Part shown: piece after piece, positions 34,881 through 44,543 of the stretch | How the letters are laid out: every line of letters starts with the position of its first letter | Position numbering within the stretch: position 1 is the first letter of the stretch | Assembly (NCBI GenBank): GCA_027576995.1 | Contig: JANBQC010000136.1 | Coordinates: forward strand, 1-53,587 | From: Dimargaris cristalligena | Lineage: Eukaryota; Kickxellomycota; Dimargaritomycetes; Dimargaritales; Dimargaritaceae | Reading direction: 5' to 3' | DNA: 53,587 nucleotides | Position numbers and translations under genes: made by a program | The notes under the pieces: model-generated | The model's input: the letters and a program-made list of their open reading frames with translations, nothing else | What the model was told of the DNA's origin: nothing | The model's database searches: none

Positions 34881-35220
34881 ATACGACTGGAACTAACCAT
34901 TTCCCCGGCTATTAAACCAGGTATTCTCAATGCTAAGCCCTTACACCATCCATACGAGTGAAGTTCGGCTCAACTGTCTAAGGTTTAAACTGGTATGTGT
35001 ATGGGAAAATCAGCGGGACAATTATTTTCAACTAGTAGTATTTGCCTCATCAAATGGATTTTTTGTTATACAGCCTGGTTGAACTACTCCCATATTCAAG
35101 TTTGGACAAGACAGAGTGACTCGCAGGGCAGCAAGCCCCACCTTCTCATTACTCATTCAGGTCTCATTTCTTTCACCCCCGAAGGTGGGGCTGCACTATA
35201 CAGGTCCACAGCCCATTAAG
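34873..35220. repeat. Duplicated segment, copy 2, interrupted by a MITE
   Basis: 34873-34955 aligns gap-free with 33801-33883 (83 bp each). After the MITE at 34952-35095, similarity to 33884-34020 resumes (GACAGAGTGACT, GCAGCAAGC, GGTCCAC). The MITE is therefore younger than the duplication. The segment is probably the upstream part of a duplicated actin gene region, but its original function is not evident. Confidence 0.6.
34952..35095 (-). mobile_element. 144-bp MITE, copy 4 (intact, reverse)
   Basis: It begins ATACGAGTGAAGTTC and ends CTACTCCCATAT, exactly 144 bp, in reverse orientation. The insertion site follows CCATCC in a segment whose uninterrupted version exists at about 33875-33890, giving an approximate empty site. 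The TA at both ends would suit a TA-targeting (Tc1/mariner-like) transposase, but that is inference. Confidence 0.85.
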
Positions 35221-35488
35221 GATTGTGGATTGTTCAGATGAACCTCCTCCCCCGAATACGCCGCAACCCATTTTAGCATTGTTGTTTCGGCACCTGGAAA
35301 TCTTCCGAATATTAGAGTCATGTAAAGTTCTAAAGAATCCCCCTGGGGTGGCGTAAATTGAGTCTCAACTGTAATATTGCTTGAGGGTAAGAGAAATGAT
35401 TAGTAGTACGACCCCACCGCGGTATGTTAGTTTAATCCCACATCGGAGTTAACCCCAATTACGAAAAACCCCGCATGGTTGGATATTG

Positions 35489-35632
35489 ATCTTGGAGAAG
35501 TTCATCCAAGCTGTATAACGAAAAATCCATTAGATTCGGCCAATATTACTAGTTAAAAATACATTTCCCATATATTCTCCCATACACATATAATGTAAAC
35601 CCTTATATAGCTGGGCCGAATTTCACCTATCT
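35489..35632 (+). mobile_element. 144-bp MITE, copy 5 (ends degraded)
   Basis: The copy matches the family over all 144 bp, including AGTTCATCCAAGCTGTATAACG on the left and CTTATATAGCTGGGCCGAATTT on the right. The outermost bases have drifted (ATCTTGG and CTATCT instead of ATATGGG and CCATAT). It lies 136 bp beyond the SWD1 stop codon. Confidence 0.82.
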
Positions 35633-35767
35633 GTACGACTCAAGCCCACCCACTACCGCGTGACTATGTATACATCATGATATAACTGGCAGCTAAGACT
35701 ATGCAACCTTTTTTTTATTGTTTAAAAGGCATCGAAATTATAAGAGAATAGTGTTTAGATGGGTAGT

Positions 35768-38700
35768 TTACAATCGAGGCCTTTTATGGATTCCTTCGTC
35801 ACCGGCACGTGGACTAACACCCTGACGATAGTGGGTGCCTTCTAATGCCGCTGGGTCATGAGAGTCATAGTAGTCGTCCCCACCTCCCATAGAGGGCGGT
35901 GGGGGTGCGTAAGTATTATAAGAGTGTCCACCAGATGGTGGGTACTGTTGGTGCGAGCGATCATGAACACCATAAGTGGGTCGACTAGCCGGTGGTGAAG
36001 GGTGGAAAACCCCCATACTAGGACCAACCATACCCATAGGGGGCTGGATGACTGGTTCAAACTGCATCTCCTCATCCTCGTCGTCGTCCTCACCGGCGCC
36101 CTCATTGGTAACGGGGTATGGTGAAACATCATCCACACTGATATCCTCGTCCTCGGCTTCGGCATTCAATTCAGTACCGGGGGTGGTTGTTTCGCCGTCC
36201 CCTTGACCGTCGTCATCATCGTCGTCGTCACCCACGTCATTATCCAGAACGGTGGGGGCCAACTTGATGGGCAAAAACATGACCTCTTCATCATCGCTGT
36301 CATCCGATATGTTAACCCGCAAGTCTTCATTCCATTCCTCGCCCTCGTTTTTGACCATTGCTCCGGGGACAGCCGGGAGTGGGCCATAGCTATGCGTTTC
36401 GTCGTCACTGCTGTCGCTAAAGTCTGAGTCGTTGAATGGATTGAATTTCTCGACCGTAGTAATATCAATCTCCTCGGCATGGTCGTCCTCATCGACGGCC
36501 ACGACATCAATATCGGCCTGGCCATGGCCATGCTCATTTAGGGATTCCGAATCGACCGTGACCGGCGTGGTTGCCGAAGCCGATGATCCCCCCCGCTGGG
36601 ATTTTTTGGTCCGACCCTTGTCGATATGGTTGATCACCGCCTGGTCGTCCACGACCAGGTCGAACTCATCCTCGCGCTCGATGTACTCCACATTTTCCTC
36701 AAGCTCCTTGAAGTCGGGCGCGAAGGCGTTCCAGTTACGCCAGTCCTCCCGGTGCTTGGCCCCCCAAATGTAAATATTACCAAAGACCGATACCGACACC
36801 GCGACCGGTCGAAAAGGGTGCCACGTGAGATCCTGGAGCTGTTCCTTGGGCCCCGTTAACATCTTCTCGAGATTGGTGGCGTTTTTATCCCAAACGTAGA
36901 TGTTATGCTCGGCTTTATGGGCGGATCCTAGACCGGGATTAATCATCATTTGCCGATGGAAAGGGCAGAGCGGGGGGATTGCGAAATACGAATAAGTATA
37001 AAATCGCAATTAGGTACTGTGCTGGTGAAACAAGGCTTGCGACTCGATTCTGTCGGGCGAATGGCTTTGTTATTTTTAGAATAAATGTGAACCATGGTGA
37101 CCAATACTTTTTATAGTCGGACTTAATTTAACAATAATAACCATATATTACATACCTCCAATTACATGTTCCCCATCACAGGTAAAACAGCATTCGTTCC
37201 ACTGTACTCGATTCACCTGATCCTGATACTTGTGAATAAACGTCAGCGTCGGACCAGTTTGCGCCAAAGCCTCCAGGACCTCCTCGGGTGACTGGTCGCT
37301 GCTTACCGACCCATCGGCCGGCTCTGTATTAGGGGGGGAGGGGGTGGCTGTCGAACCCGATGCCCCGATCCGGCCCATTGAGTTGGGACGGCCTTCCGTC
37401 GCATGGTGGGCCCGCCGAGACTGAATCAACCGTCGGTAGGTTTTTTTGAGCAGCTGTCGCTGCTTATCGCCCGAGTCGTAAATATAGAGCCGGATGGACC
37501 GATCTCCTGAGTTGACCAAAAGGTCCGTGCCCCGCCGACTGAAACGTAAGTGCCGGATAGTGCTGTTGTTGATTTGGTGGACAACTTCAACAACGCGTTT
37601 GCGAATATGGTAGATTACGAGATGCCCTTTCGTGCTGCCCAGAAATAGACGTTTACCTGAGCGGTCGAAGGCAAGTGTGTTATATGTGAATTTCCCAAGA
37701 CTAGTTGATGGCAAAATGAATGGCATTACAACAGATAGGGGGTTAGACCTAGTATATACCTCATCAAAAAAACGCTAACTGCACTACTCACAGACGAGTA
37801 TAAATCTCGTATTTAGGGTTAACGGACCAACTTATCGCTCCTAATAGTCGATATTACCCCGATATAATGACAACTGACTTACTTGATAGTATGCTCATTT
37901 ATGGCACTGTCGTTAATTTTGGCTAACCGAGTGTATTCAGCCACGTCGTTCGGCCTATAGTGTAAATTAAGGGGTACCCGCCGTGCTGCCGACCCTTTAA
38001 AGTCGCATAGAAAAGGAGCTTGGGTCTGAACACAAATGGCCGCCAAATAACTAACGCCCCGAAAATTGAAAATGATGAGTCGTTATGATCGATGTAAAAT
38101 TATATTGGAATTAGTTTGCGGTAAATGGGGAAGGCAGTCGCGCGGTTGTAGCCAGCGTGGCGGTTATAAGTACCCCGGCAGAACGAGGTTAGGGCTTAAG
38201 GGTCTCTGTATATCGGCTAACTACTTACCTGTTGCGCGGGTGCATAACGCCGAGCGGGGTCTGCCCCGCCGGTATGCCCAGCTCGTGTTTAGGTTCCCCA
38301 GTGATCAGATCCCAGAAAAAGCACCGACCCTCGGTACCAGTGGACAGCAGATAGCTGCCGTTTTTGGACCAACTGGACATCCCCAACACAGGTAATGGGC
38401 AGTAACAAGATGGTATCAAGTGTAAATAACATTAGCTGGGCAATGGTATAATAGTGCGGTGTAAAGCAAAGGGGAAAGTGGGGCATGGGGAATAAAAGGA
38501 CCTCGATTTCATATTTTTGGTTTAGTTGGTACATGTAATTATAAACTCACCTCACGCTAGTAACCGTGGCAGTATGTCCTTCCAAATAGCGGAGAATGGA
38601 GCGGGTATCGAAATCAAGAATGGAACACCTTCCGTCGGTCCCGGCTAGCGCCAGCATGGTACCGAACGTATTAAACCGAATGGTCTTGCATTGGCTATCC

Positions 38701-38988
38701 TCCAGCCACTCCTCCACCTCAGTGGGGTACTGGAGTTCGAATGGGTCTGTACAACAAACGCGATTAGTGTGGACAGCGATGGCATTAGTTAGAGTCCACA
38801 GTGGGGCAAGTTATTTAAGGTGGTCTGAAGGGTTTATATATAACAGCCTCCCAAGCAATGTCGCCACATTGGGCCAATTCTATCGAGACCTCGGCCTGGC
38901 TTGACTCTTGGGGCAATGCATGGGCCAGCAATGGGCCTCTCCTCGCCCAAACAAGAATGGGGCACTTACTCATGAGCTGTAAATTCAT
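35768..38988 (-). CDS. SWD1: COMPASS subunit Swd1 / RbBP5-like WD40 protein
   Basis: Six exons (38988-38970, 38746-38551, 38372-38229, 38050-37883, 37700-37156, 36927-35768) join in consistent phase to 743 residues. It begins MNLQLMNPFELQYP, as in RbBP5 (MNLELLESF). WD repeats follow (TVTSVSWSKNGSYLLSTGTEGRCFFWD, TLAFDRSGKRLFLGSTKGHLVIY, HNIYVWDKN, LTWHPFRPVAVSVS). The signature NAFAPDFKELEENVEYIEREDEFDL is diagnostic. An AEEIDITTVEKFNPF segment (about residue 510) resembles the RbBP5 site that binds Ash2 and SET1. VMFLPIKLAPTV (about residues 573-584) resembles its WDR5-binding motif. The tail is very acidic. Known role: core of the Set1/COMPASS histone H3K4 methyltransferase. The first exon is only 19 nt. 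Longer than yeast Swd1 and closer to animal RbBP5. Confidence 0.93.
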
Positions 38989-39806
38989 GGTGAGCGGCGA
39001 TGTGAGTGGACAAGGTTGGGAATGAGATGACCTTGGTAAGGTCACCAACGGCAATTAGCAGGGGGTATAATAGTAAGAGAGTTGAGCTAGGCCAATGGGT
39101 TGCTTAAGAGTAGCAACCTTTTCCAAACAGTCGAATGAATGGGGGCAATGCCTAAATGATGAAGGCACTGTAGTTAGAAACACGTCGGGAAATATGATAA
39201 TGGGCAAATGGATAAAGGGAACAGCAACTCGTCTTTGGATGTCATGGGTATGGCAATGTGGCATTTCCTACCGCTCAACTATGTGGCTCTGTCTAGTAAG
39301 CATGGATGGCGAAGGGGGGGAGGCTGGAGCGCATAGCGGGGGGTCTCCTCCCCTTCTGCTCTTGGAAGTCCAACAGAAGTTGGTGTGACGAGGTTAATTC
39401 CTTTGGCTTCTGGCTGCAGTTGGTCTTATCACGTGATGTATCTCACAGTGTAGTCAACCAGTCCAATCCGTACTTGATAACGTAGGTAATTAATTATACG
39501 GCTGGGAAATAGCAGGAATTAACTGTCTGTGAGGGCTGCCCACCAAGTGGGCTAGCTAGCCAGGTGAAATGAGAGAAAGCGAGAGCTTCCTCTCCCCAGT
39601 CGCTGCCAAGGTTCTGATCGTTCTCTGAACTCTAACTAAACAGTTGGAGTAGCGAATCCCCCTGCTTGAAGAAGAATATCCAGTGAATCCTAGAGCCAAG
39701 CTCCTCTGGTCCATTAGACGCCTCGTTTATTATTTATATACCTATATATTCTGATCATTTCTATTATCTCGTCAACAAGAATTAGCGCTCATTCTCGTAG
39801 AATATT
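38989..39806. promoter_or_regulatory. Divergent promoter region, SWD1 / MRPL4
   Basis: These 818 bp separate the two start codons. They contain a CACGTG palindrome at 39428-39437 and an AT-rich TATATA block at about 39731-39750, 60-75 bp before the MRPL4 ATG. No other feature was recognised. Confidence 0.5.
39428..39437. promoter_or_regulatory. Palindromic E-box ATCACGTGAT
   Basis: A perfect 10-bp palindrome with core CACGTG, preferred by fungal bHLH factors such as Cbf1. It lies about midway between two divergent genes, 370 bp before MRPL4. Function is inferred from the motif alone. Confidence 0.35.
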
Positions 39807-40892
39807 ATGGCCAGTCGAGGAATTCTTACCGGCGGGCTGATCCGCTGCCTGTCGTTCCGGGGAACCCGTTCCCTGGCAACTGTGGCCCACTCGACCACTG
39901 CTGCCGCCTCTGCTACCTCTTCCGCTGATTCATCGTCCGCTCCCCCCACCACTACTACCACCACGGTCGCACCGATCCGGACGCCCACGGGGTACTCCAC
40001 ACTGGGCTACAATCCCGCCACGGCGACCGTCCAAGCCTTCGTGCGTGATTTCGCCACGAACCGCCCCTTGGCCATCGCCGACCTCCCCGCCGTGATCTAC
40101 AATGCCCCGCTCCGCACGGACCTGCTCCACCGGACCGTGACCTACGAACGGGACGCCGCCCGCCAGGGCACCCATTCCACCAAGGGAATTAGTGATGTCC
40201 GCGGGACTACCCGCAAGGCCTTTCCCCAGAAAGGTCGGGGTGCCGCCCGAGTGGGTACTCTGCGGGCGCCGCAGTTCCGCGGCGGTGGTATCGCCCACGG
40301 CCCTAAACCGCGGAGTCACCGGACGGAACTGCCCCGCCAGGTCTGGTTACACGGCCTGCGCAATGCGCTGTCGATCAAATACCGCCAGAACCAACTGATC
40401 ATCGTCGATTCCTTGGAACCGCTGCTGTACCGTTCCGACGCCGAAGCAACGGAGGCCGAAACCGCCCCAGAAAGTAATAACGACACCCCATCCTCCTTGA
40501 CCACGAGCCCCGCCGACCCCTCGAAATGCATCGTGCGTACCCAGGAACTCTTCGCTCGTCTAGTGGCCCACCACTGGCTGTTTGTGTCCAAGAAAGTCAC
40601 CCCCAATTCCACCTACACCGAATCCCTCCAACTGCGCCAGCACCGCGCGGGGGTTCGCTACATGGACCGGTTCAACGTCCGCACTTGGGTACCCTCGACT
40701 TTGCCCTCCGCCTCGATTATGTTCCTGTCCGCAGGACCCACCGGTACCTTGCACCGGATTACGGAGAATTTGCCCAATGTGACGTGTATGAATGCCAGCG
40801 AAACCGAAGTGTACCCCATCATGAGCCACGAACTGCTGGTGCTCGACAAGGCGGCCGTCGAATTGCTTAATGAAAAACTCGCATTTAAATAA
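39807..40892 (+). CDS. MRPL4: Mitochondrial large-subunit ribosomal protein uL4m
   Basis: An intronless protein of 361 residues. The first ~25 residues (Arg- and Ser-rich, no acidic residues) look like a mitochondrial presequence. A Thr/Ala/Ser-rich linker follows. The uL4 core is clear: residues about 113-170 contain STKGISDVRGTTRKAFPQKGRGAARVGTLRAPQFRGGG, the rRNA-binding loop of L4 proteins, then LRNALSIKYRQNQLIIVDS. Residues about 215-245 form an acidic/Thr-rich insertion within the core. It binds 21S rRNA near the exit tunnel of the mitoribosome. The TAA stop is embedded in AATAAA (40888-40893), a possible poly(A) signal overlapping the stop codon. Confidence 0.93.
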   Translation: MASRGILTGGLIRCLSFRGTRSLATVAHSTTAAASATSSADSSSAPPTTTTTTVAPIRTPTGYSTLGYNPATATVQAFVRDFATNRPLAIADLPAVIYNAPLRTDLLHRTVTYERDAARQGTHSTKGISDVRGTTRKAFPQKGRGAARVGTLRAPQFRGGGIAHGPKPRSHRTELPRQVWLHGLRNALSIKYRQNQLIIVDSLEPLLYRSDAEATEAETAPESNNDTPSSLTTSPADPSKCIVRTQELFARLVAHHWLFVSKKVTPNSTYTESLQLRQHRAGVRYMDRFNVRTWVPSTLPSASIMFLSAGPTGTLHRITENLPNVTCMNASETEVYPIMSHELLVLDKAAVELLNEKLAFK

Positions 40893-41732
40893 AACAATAG
40901 ATTTGTCGTTTTGCTTTATTTGTTTGTTTTATTGCTTGGATCTTATTACACCCTTCCATTCGGCCTCCAACCCTATTCACCCCATCCGTCTTTGCCAATT
41001 ATTATCGTAATTATTTTATTATTATAATTATTATCATTAAAGAAAAAGAAATTATTTATCGCTATTCCTAGGATACATCTGTACCCACCACTTTAGTAGA
41101 TCAGTCAATAAATTTTAAGCGCTGTATTAAGAGTAACAGGGTTGAGCCTCCACCCTAATTCTAACAACACTATGGTTATCGTCTCAATTGGGACCAAAAT
41201 TAATCCAGGGATATTAGCGCAAAAATCAACATTTACCAGATATACTCCCCATATTGACTAACATGTACATGAAACTTTATATAATACAGCGCTGAGCGGG
41301 ACAGTTTTGCTGGAACCAAAAATACCCAAACCAAAAAATAAATAAATAGAATGGTGATTAAAGAAAGAGTGAAGGAGAGAACGGAAAGTAAGACATAGTT
41401 TTTCGAACGAATGGGGTAGGGAAGCCGGTGAATCGACAGTAGATATGGCCATCATCAACATTATTGAACACTGGTCTACGCGTTACAATATGCGGGATAG
41501 AGCGAAGAGTAGAAAGCGAGTCGGTTAAAGACGAGCGGAAGATATGTAAAATGAATTTTTCATAAAAATGGAAATAGTAATAGTAATAATATGTGTATGT
41601 GCAGGTTTTCAATAAAAAAGGAAGGAAGGAGTGTGTGAATTGCGGTGAGAGCGGGTGATACTGGATCCGCGAGGTAAGGTGAAGGAAGGGCGGGCACATA
41701 CAGGAATGGGTGAAGTTGATTCCCGTGCGTCA
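40893..41732. other. Intergenic between converging genes
   Basis: The 3' ends of MRPL4 (plus) and the TBC gene (minus) face each other. The sequence is AT-rich with several AATAAA-like motifs (for example 41339-41348) near 40990-41350. No gene is seen. A stretch at about 41250-41300 is faintly like the MITE right half but too weak to call. Confidence 0.45.
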
Positions 41733-44543
41733 TTAGCCCCGCCAACTGGCAAAAGCCTTCTGGATCGGGCGCTGACGCTGCCCCACGGTATGACTCCCGT
41801 TGTGACCACCACTGGACGAGCTGGACTGCAGCTGGGGCAGCGAAGGCGGATGCTGTTTATGCAACTTCAGCATCATTGACCTCCGCTTCCGCCGATTATA
41901 ATGTTGCCGCCGCAGCGCACCAATATCCGTACGCGAGAGCGAGATGGCCCGCCCGAAGCAGACCTGCATCAGGTGATGACAGTGGATCATTTTCTTGGGA
42001 AACTCGTGGACCAGCTGGAACTGTTCGAGGGAATCCCGGGTTTGGAGGAGGGGGGTTTCGTTGAGTTTGAACAGGGCCAGGGCCACACGGAAAAGGACCT
42101 TACTGCCTTCGTAGAAGAAACAGTCCCAGACGCGGAGGACTGACTCGACGGGGAGGACGTCGACGAAGAGAAGGGGAAACCAATGGGACATGGCTAGAAA
42201 GACGGGGGGCAGGATATCGGGGCCCCCTTCGGAACCTCCCCCACCACTACTGCCTCCCAATGGCGATGGCTCCTCCCGACAGAGGTGACGGTGCACCGAG
42301 GGCATTTTAGATTCCAGCAGGGATAAGAGCACCTCCTGGTCAATCAAGGAATATTCTTGGCTCAGGTTAAAATAGCCGGAGGGCATGAGATCTTCGACAA
42401 TGGTCACGAGCATCCAGAAGGCCTGTTCTTCGGACAAGAACAGCAGGAGGAGTCCGACAATGTAACTGAGGGACTGGTTGTATCCAACATGGGGACAATA
42501 CAACGTGAAGACATTGAGAATACGGCGGAGAGAGTCAACGCAGGACTTCTGCTTGGCTTCCAAGTTAGGGATGGCCGGGGACGGACTGCCTTGGCCGCTG
42601 TTAGCGGTGAGTGGGGGCGATAGTGGCGAGGTCGGCACCTGTGCATTTCCACTACCACCTCCTCCCCCTGCTTTCCCGGAACTTCCCCCGCTGGCAACGC
42701 CCCCTCTGCCCGTCGCCAACATGGTCGAGTGGCGCTCATCCGACCGCACCGCCTGCAACCGCATCTGGAAATGTTCATTATCGGGGAAAGTCCGGTGCAA
42801 ATCCCGTTCGATAATATCCGCGAAGTCGGATTGGCGACCTTCCCGTAAGTACACCTTGACCCATTTGCGGTAGGTGCTAGGATTTTCACGGTACTTGTGG
42901 GCCCCGCCGCTGTAATGGAACCAGCAGGGACCGCGGATTTCGGAGGGGATCCCCTTGCGGATATACCGTTTAACCTTGGTGGAGCGCGGGGGCCACTGCC
43001 CTCCTGCCCCGACGAAGAGTTGCCGCCATTTGATTTTGCGCTGCTCAACAATGGGTCCATATTGGGCTTCGAAACGCAGATATTCATCGCGGCTTAAGTA
43101 CTGGTTGAATTTGCTAAACCCGTAGCGATCCCGTTCTACATAGTCGTCGTCCTCGTCTTCATCATCATCAAAGTCATCGTCGTCGTCCTCTTCATCAAAC
43201 TCCTCCTCTCCACCCAACTGGTAACGGGGCGCATGGTTGGATGCGGCGGTGTTATGCTGGGGAATGGGTGACACGTCCGATTGGGTAGCGCGGTGGGCGT
43301 TAGTACGGCTGGATAGGGTAGGGTCGGAGACACCCGAAAGGGTCGGCTGGCCCAGACCGGCCTGGTACTCCGAAGGGGATTTGGGGTGGTGGTGGGGAGA
43401 GGTCTTCGGCACCGGACGGGGTTTTAGCTCGGCTCCATCGTCATCTTCGCTGCTGTCGCACCGTCGGGGCGGCACGGTGATGGACAGGCCGGGATGGACC
43501 GGCGAGCGGATGGGTGGGCCCGCCGTGGTGGGGGCACCGATTGGGGCCTGTGGCGGGGTTTCCGGTCCACCCGTTTGGTAATAATGGGCGAACCCGCCCA
43601 TAACACCCGGCCGCTGGTCACCGTGGTGGAGGGACCCCAGTCCATGGGCTAGTGAGGGGCCGGCCATGCCTGTAGAAGGGGTGAAGGCCGGGGCTTCACT
43701 TGGTGGGTATTCGTTTCCCCGACTTTGAATATAGCCATGCTGCTGCTGCTGGTGGTGGCGGTGGTCGTGGCTCGCTGAGTGTGGCTGTGATTGGTGGTGG
43801 TAAGGGGAATGGGGCAGGTGTGCCATATGGGCCTCGGCCCCGTTTGTAGACAACTGAGCAGCGCCGGACAAATCCAGCATACTATTACTCCGGTTCCGAC
43901 CGCCGGACGGGGTGCCGTGTCGGGCCGGGTGCTGCATACGGTACCGATCGGCGGTCGACTGGCTACTGGAGGAATACACATGGTTGTTGTGGTTGCGGTT
44001 AGTGGCATTGCCCATGGAGTCCAAGGGGACGTCAACGAAATCGAGTTCCACTACGCCGGGGATGCGGCGCGGCGAAGCGGTTGGACTGTCGGAATACACA
44101 GGTGACGGCTGGCCGTTGGTCCCGATAAGGCCCAGCGCACTGCCCATGGATGGCAAATGGGGTAGTTGAGGGGGGCCCCGCCGAACGGCGGGAGCAATGT
44201 GGGAGTGGCCGATGGAACGGGGGGCGGGGTGGGAGTTAGAAGTGGGAGTAGTGAACGACCCGCTTTCGTTGGAGCCGTGGGCAGCGAAACCGAAGAAACT
44301 GCCGGTGGCGGTGGGATTACGGAAGGGGGTTTGCACATTCCACCGCTGGGCTCTATCGTCGATGGTTGTATACTGCACCTGTTGGGTAGGGGCGGTATGG
44401 CTCTTCATCAAGGACCCGGCTGGCCCCATTCCAGGATAGGCGGGCGAGCGGGGCGACGGGGGAGTGGTGGTCATTTGTTCTGGTGGAGCTGTGGCTGGCG
44501 GGCGGTAGCCGAACAGGCGGCCGAATAGAGTGGTGCTTTCCAT
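41733..44543 (-). CDS. TBC-domain Rab GTPase-activating protein
   Basis: One exon of 936 residues. Roughly the first 430 residues are disordered and rich in Ser, Pro, Gly and His. An acidic run follows (EEEFDEEDDDDDFDDDEDED, near residue 450). The TBC domain begins near KVKRYIRKGIPSEIRGPCWF. The arginine finger is in IERDLHRTFP (Arg about 584) and the glutamine finger in VGYNQSLSYIVGL (Gln about 690), so both catalytic residues are present. A Gly/Ser-rich loop of ~50 residues (near 610-650) interrupts the domain. Sequence style is closest to the Msb3/Msb4 (Gyp3) group that acts on Sec4-type Rabs in polarised secretion, but the exact orthologue is uncertain. The start is the first in-frame ATG (GGCCATGGAA). 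Confidence 0.88.
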   Translation of the reverse strand: MESTTLFGRLFGYRPPATAPPEQMTTTPPSPRSPAYPGMGPAGSLMKSHTAPTQQVQYTTIDDRAQRWNVQTPFRNPTATGSFFGFAAHGSNESGSFTTPTSNSHPAPRSIGHSHIAPAVRRGPPQLPHLPSMGSALGLIGTNGQPSPVYSDSPTASPRRIPGVVELDFVDVPLDSMGNATNRNHNNHVYSSSSQSTADRYRMQHPARHGTPSGGRNRSNSMLDLSGAAQLSTNGAEAHMAHLPHSPYHHQSQPHSASHDHRHHQQQQHGYIQSRGNEYPPSEAPAFTPSTGMAGPSLAHGLGSLHHGDQRPGVMGGFAHYYQTGGPETPPQAPIGAPTTAGPPIRSPVHPGLSITVPPRRCDSSEDDDGAELKPRPVPKTSPHHHPKSPSEYQAGLGQPTLSGVSDPTLSSRTNAHRATQSDVSPIPQHNTAASNHAPRYQLGGEEEFDEEDDDDDFDDDEDEDDDYVERDRYGFSKFNQYLSRDEYLRFEAQYGPIVEQRKIKWRQLFVGAGGQWPPRSTKVKRYIRKGIPSEIRGPCWFHYSGGAHKYRENPSTYRKWVKVYLREGRQSDFADIIERDLHRTFPDNEHFQMRLQAVRSDERHSTMLATGRGGVASGGSSGKAGGGGGSGNAQVPTSPLSPPLTANSGQGSPSPAIPNLEAKQKSCVDSLRRILNVFTLYCPHVGYNQSLSYIVGLLLLFLSEEQAFWMLVTIVEDLMPSGYFNLSQEYSLIDQEVLLSLLESKMPSVHRHLCREEPSPLGGSSGGGGSEGGPDILPPVFLAMSHWFPLLFVDVLPVESVLRVWDCFFYEGSKVLFRVALALFKLNETPLLQTRDSLEQFQLVHEFPKKMIHCHHLMQVCFGRAISLSRTDIGALRRQHYNRRKRRSMMLKLHKQHPPSLPQLQSSSSSGGHNGSHTVGQRQRPIQKAFASWRG

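Noticed and set aside
41250..41300. Possible further MITE fragment
   Set aside because: A stretch with CATGAAACTTTATATAATAC is vaguely like the right half of the MITE, but it needs gaps, lacks the ends and could be chance in AT-rich DNA.
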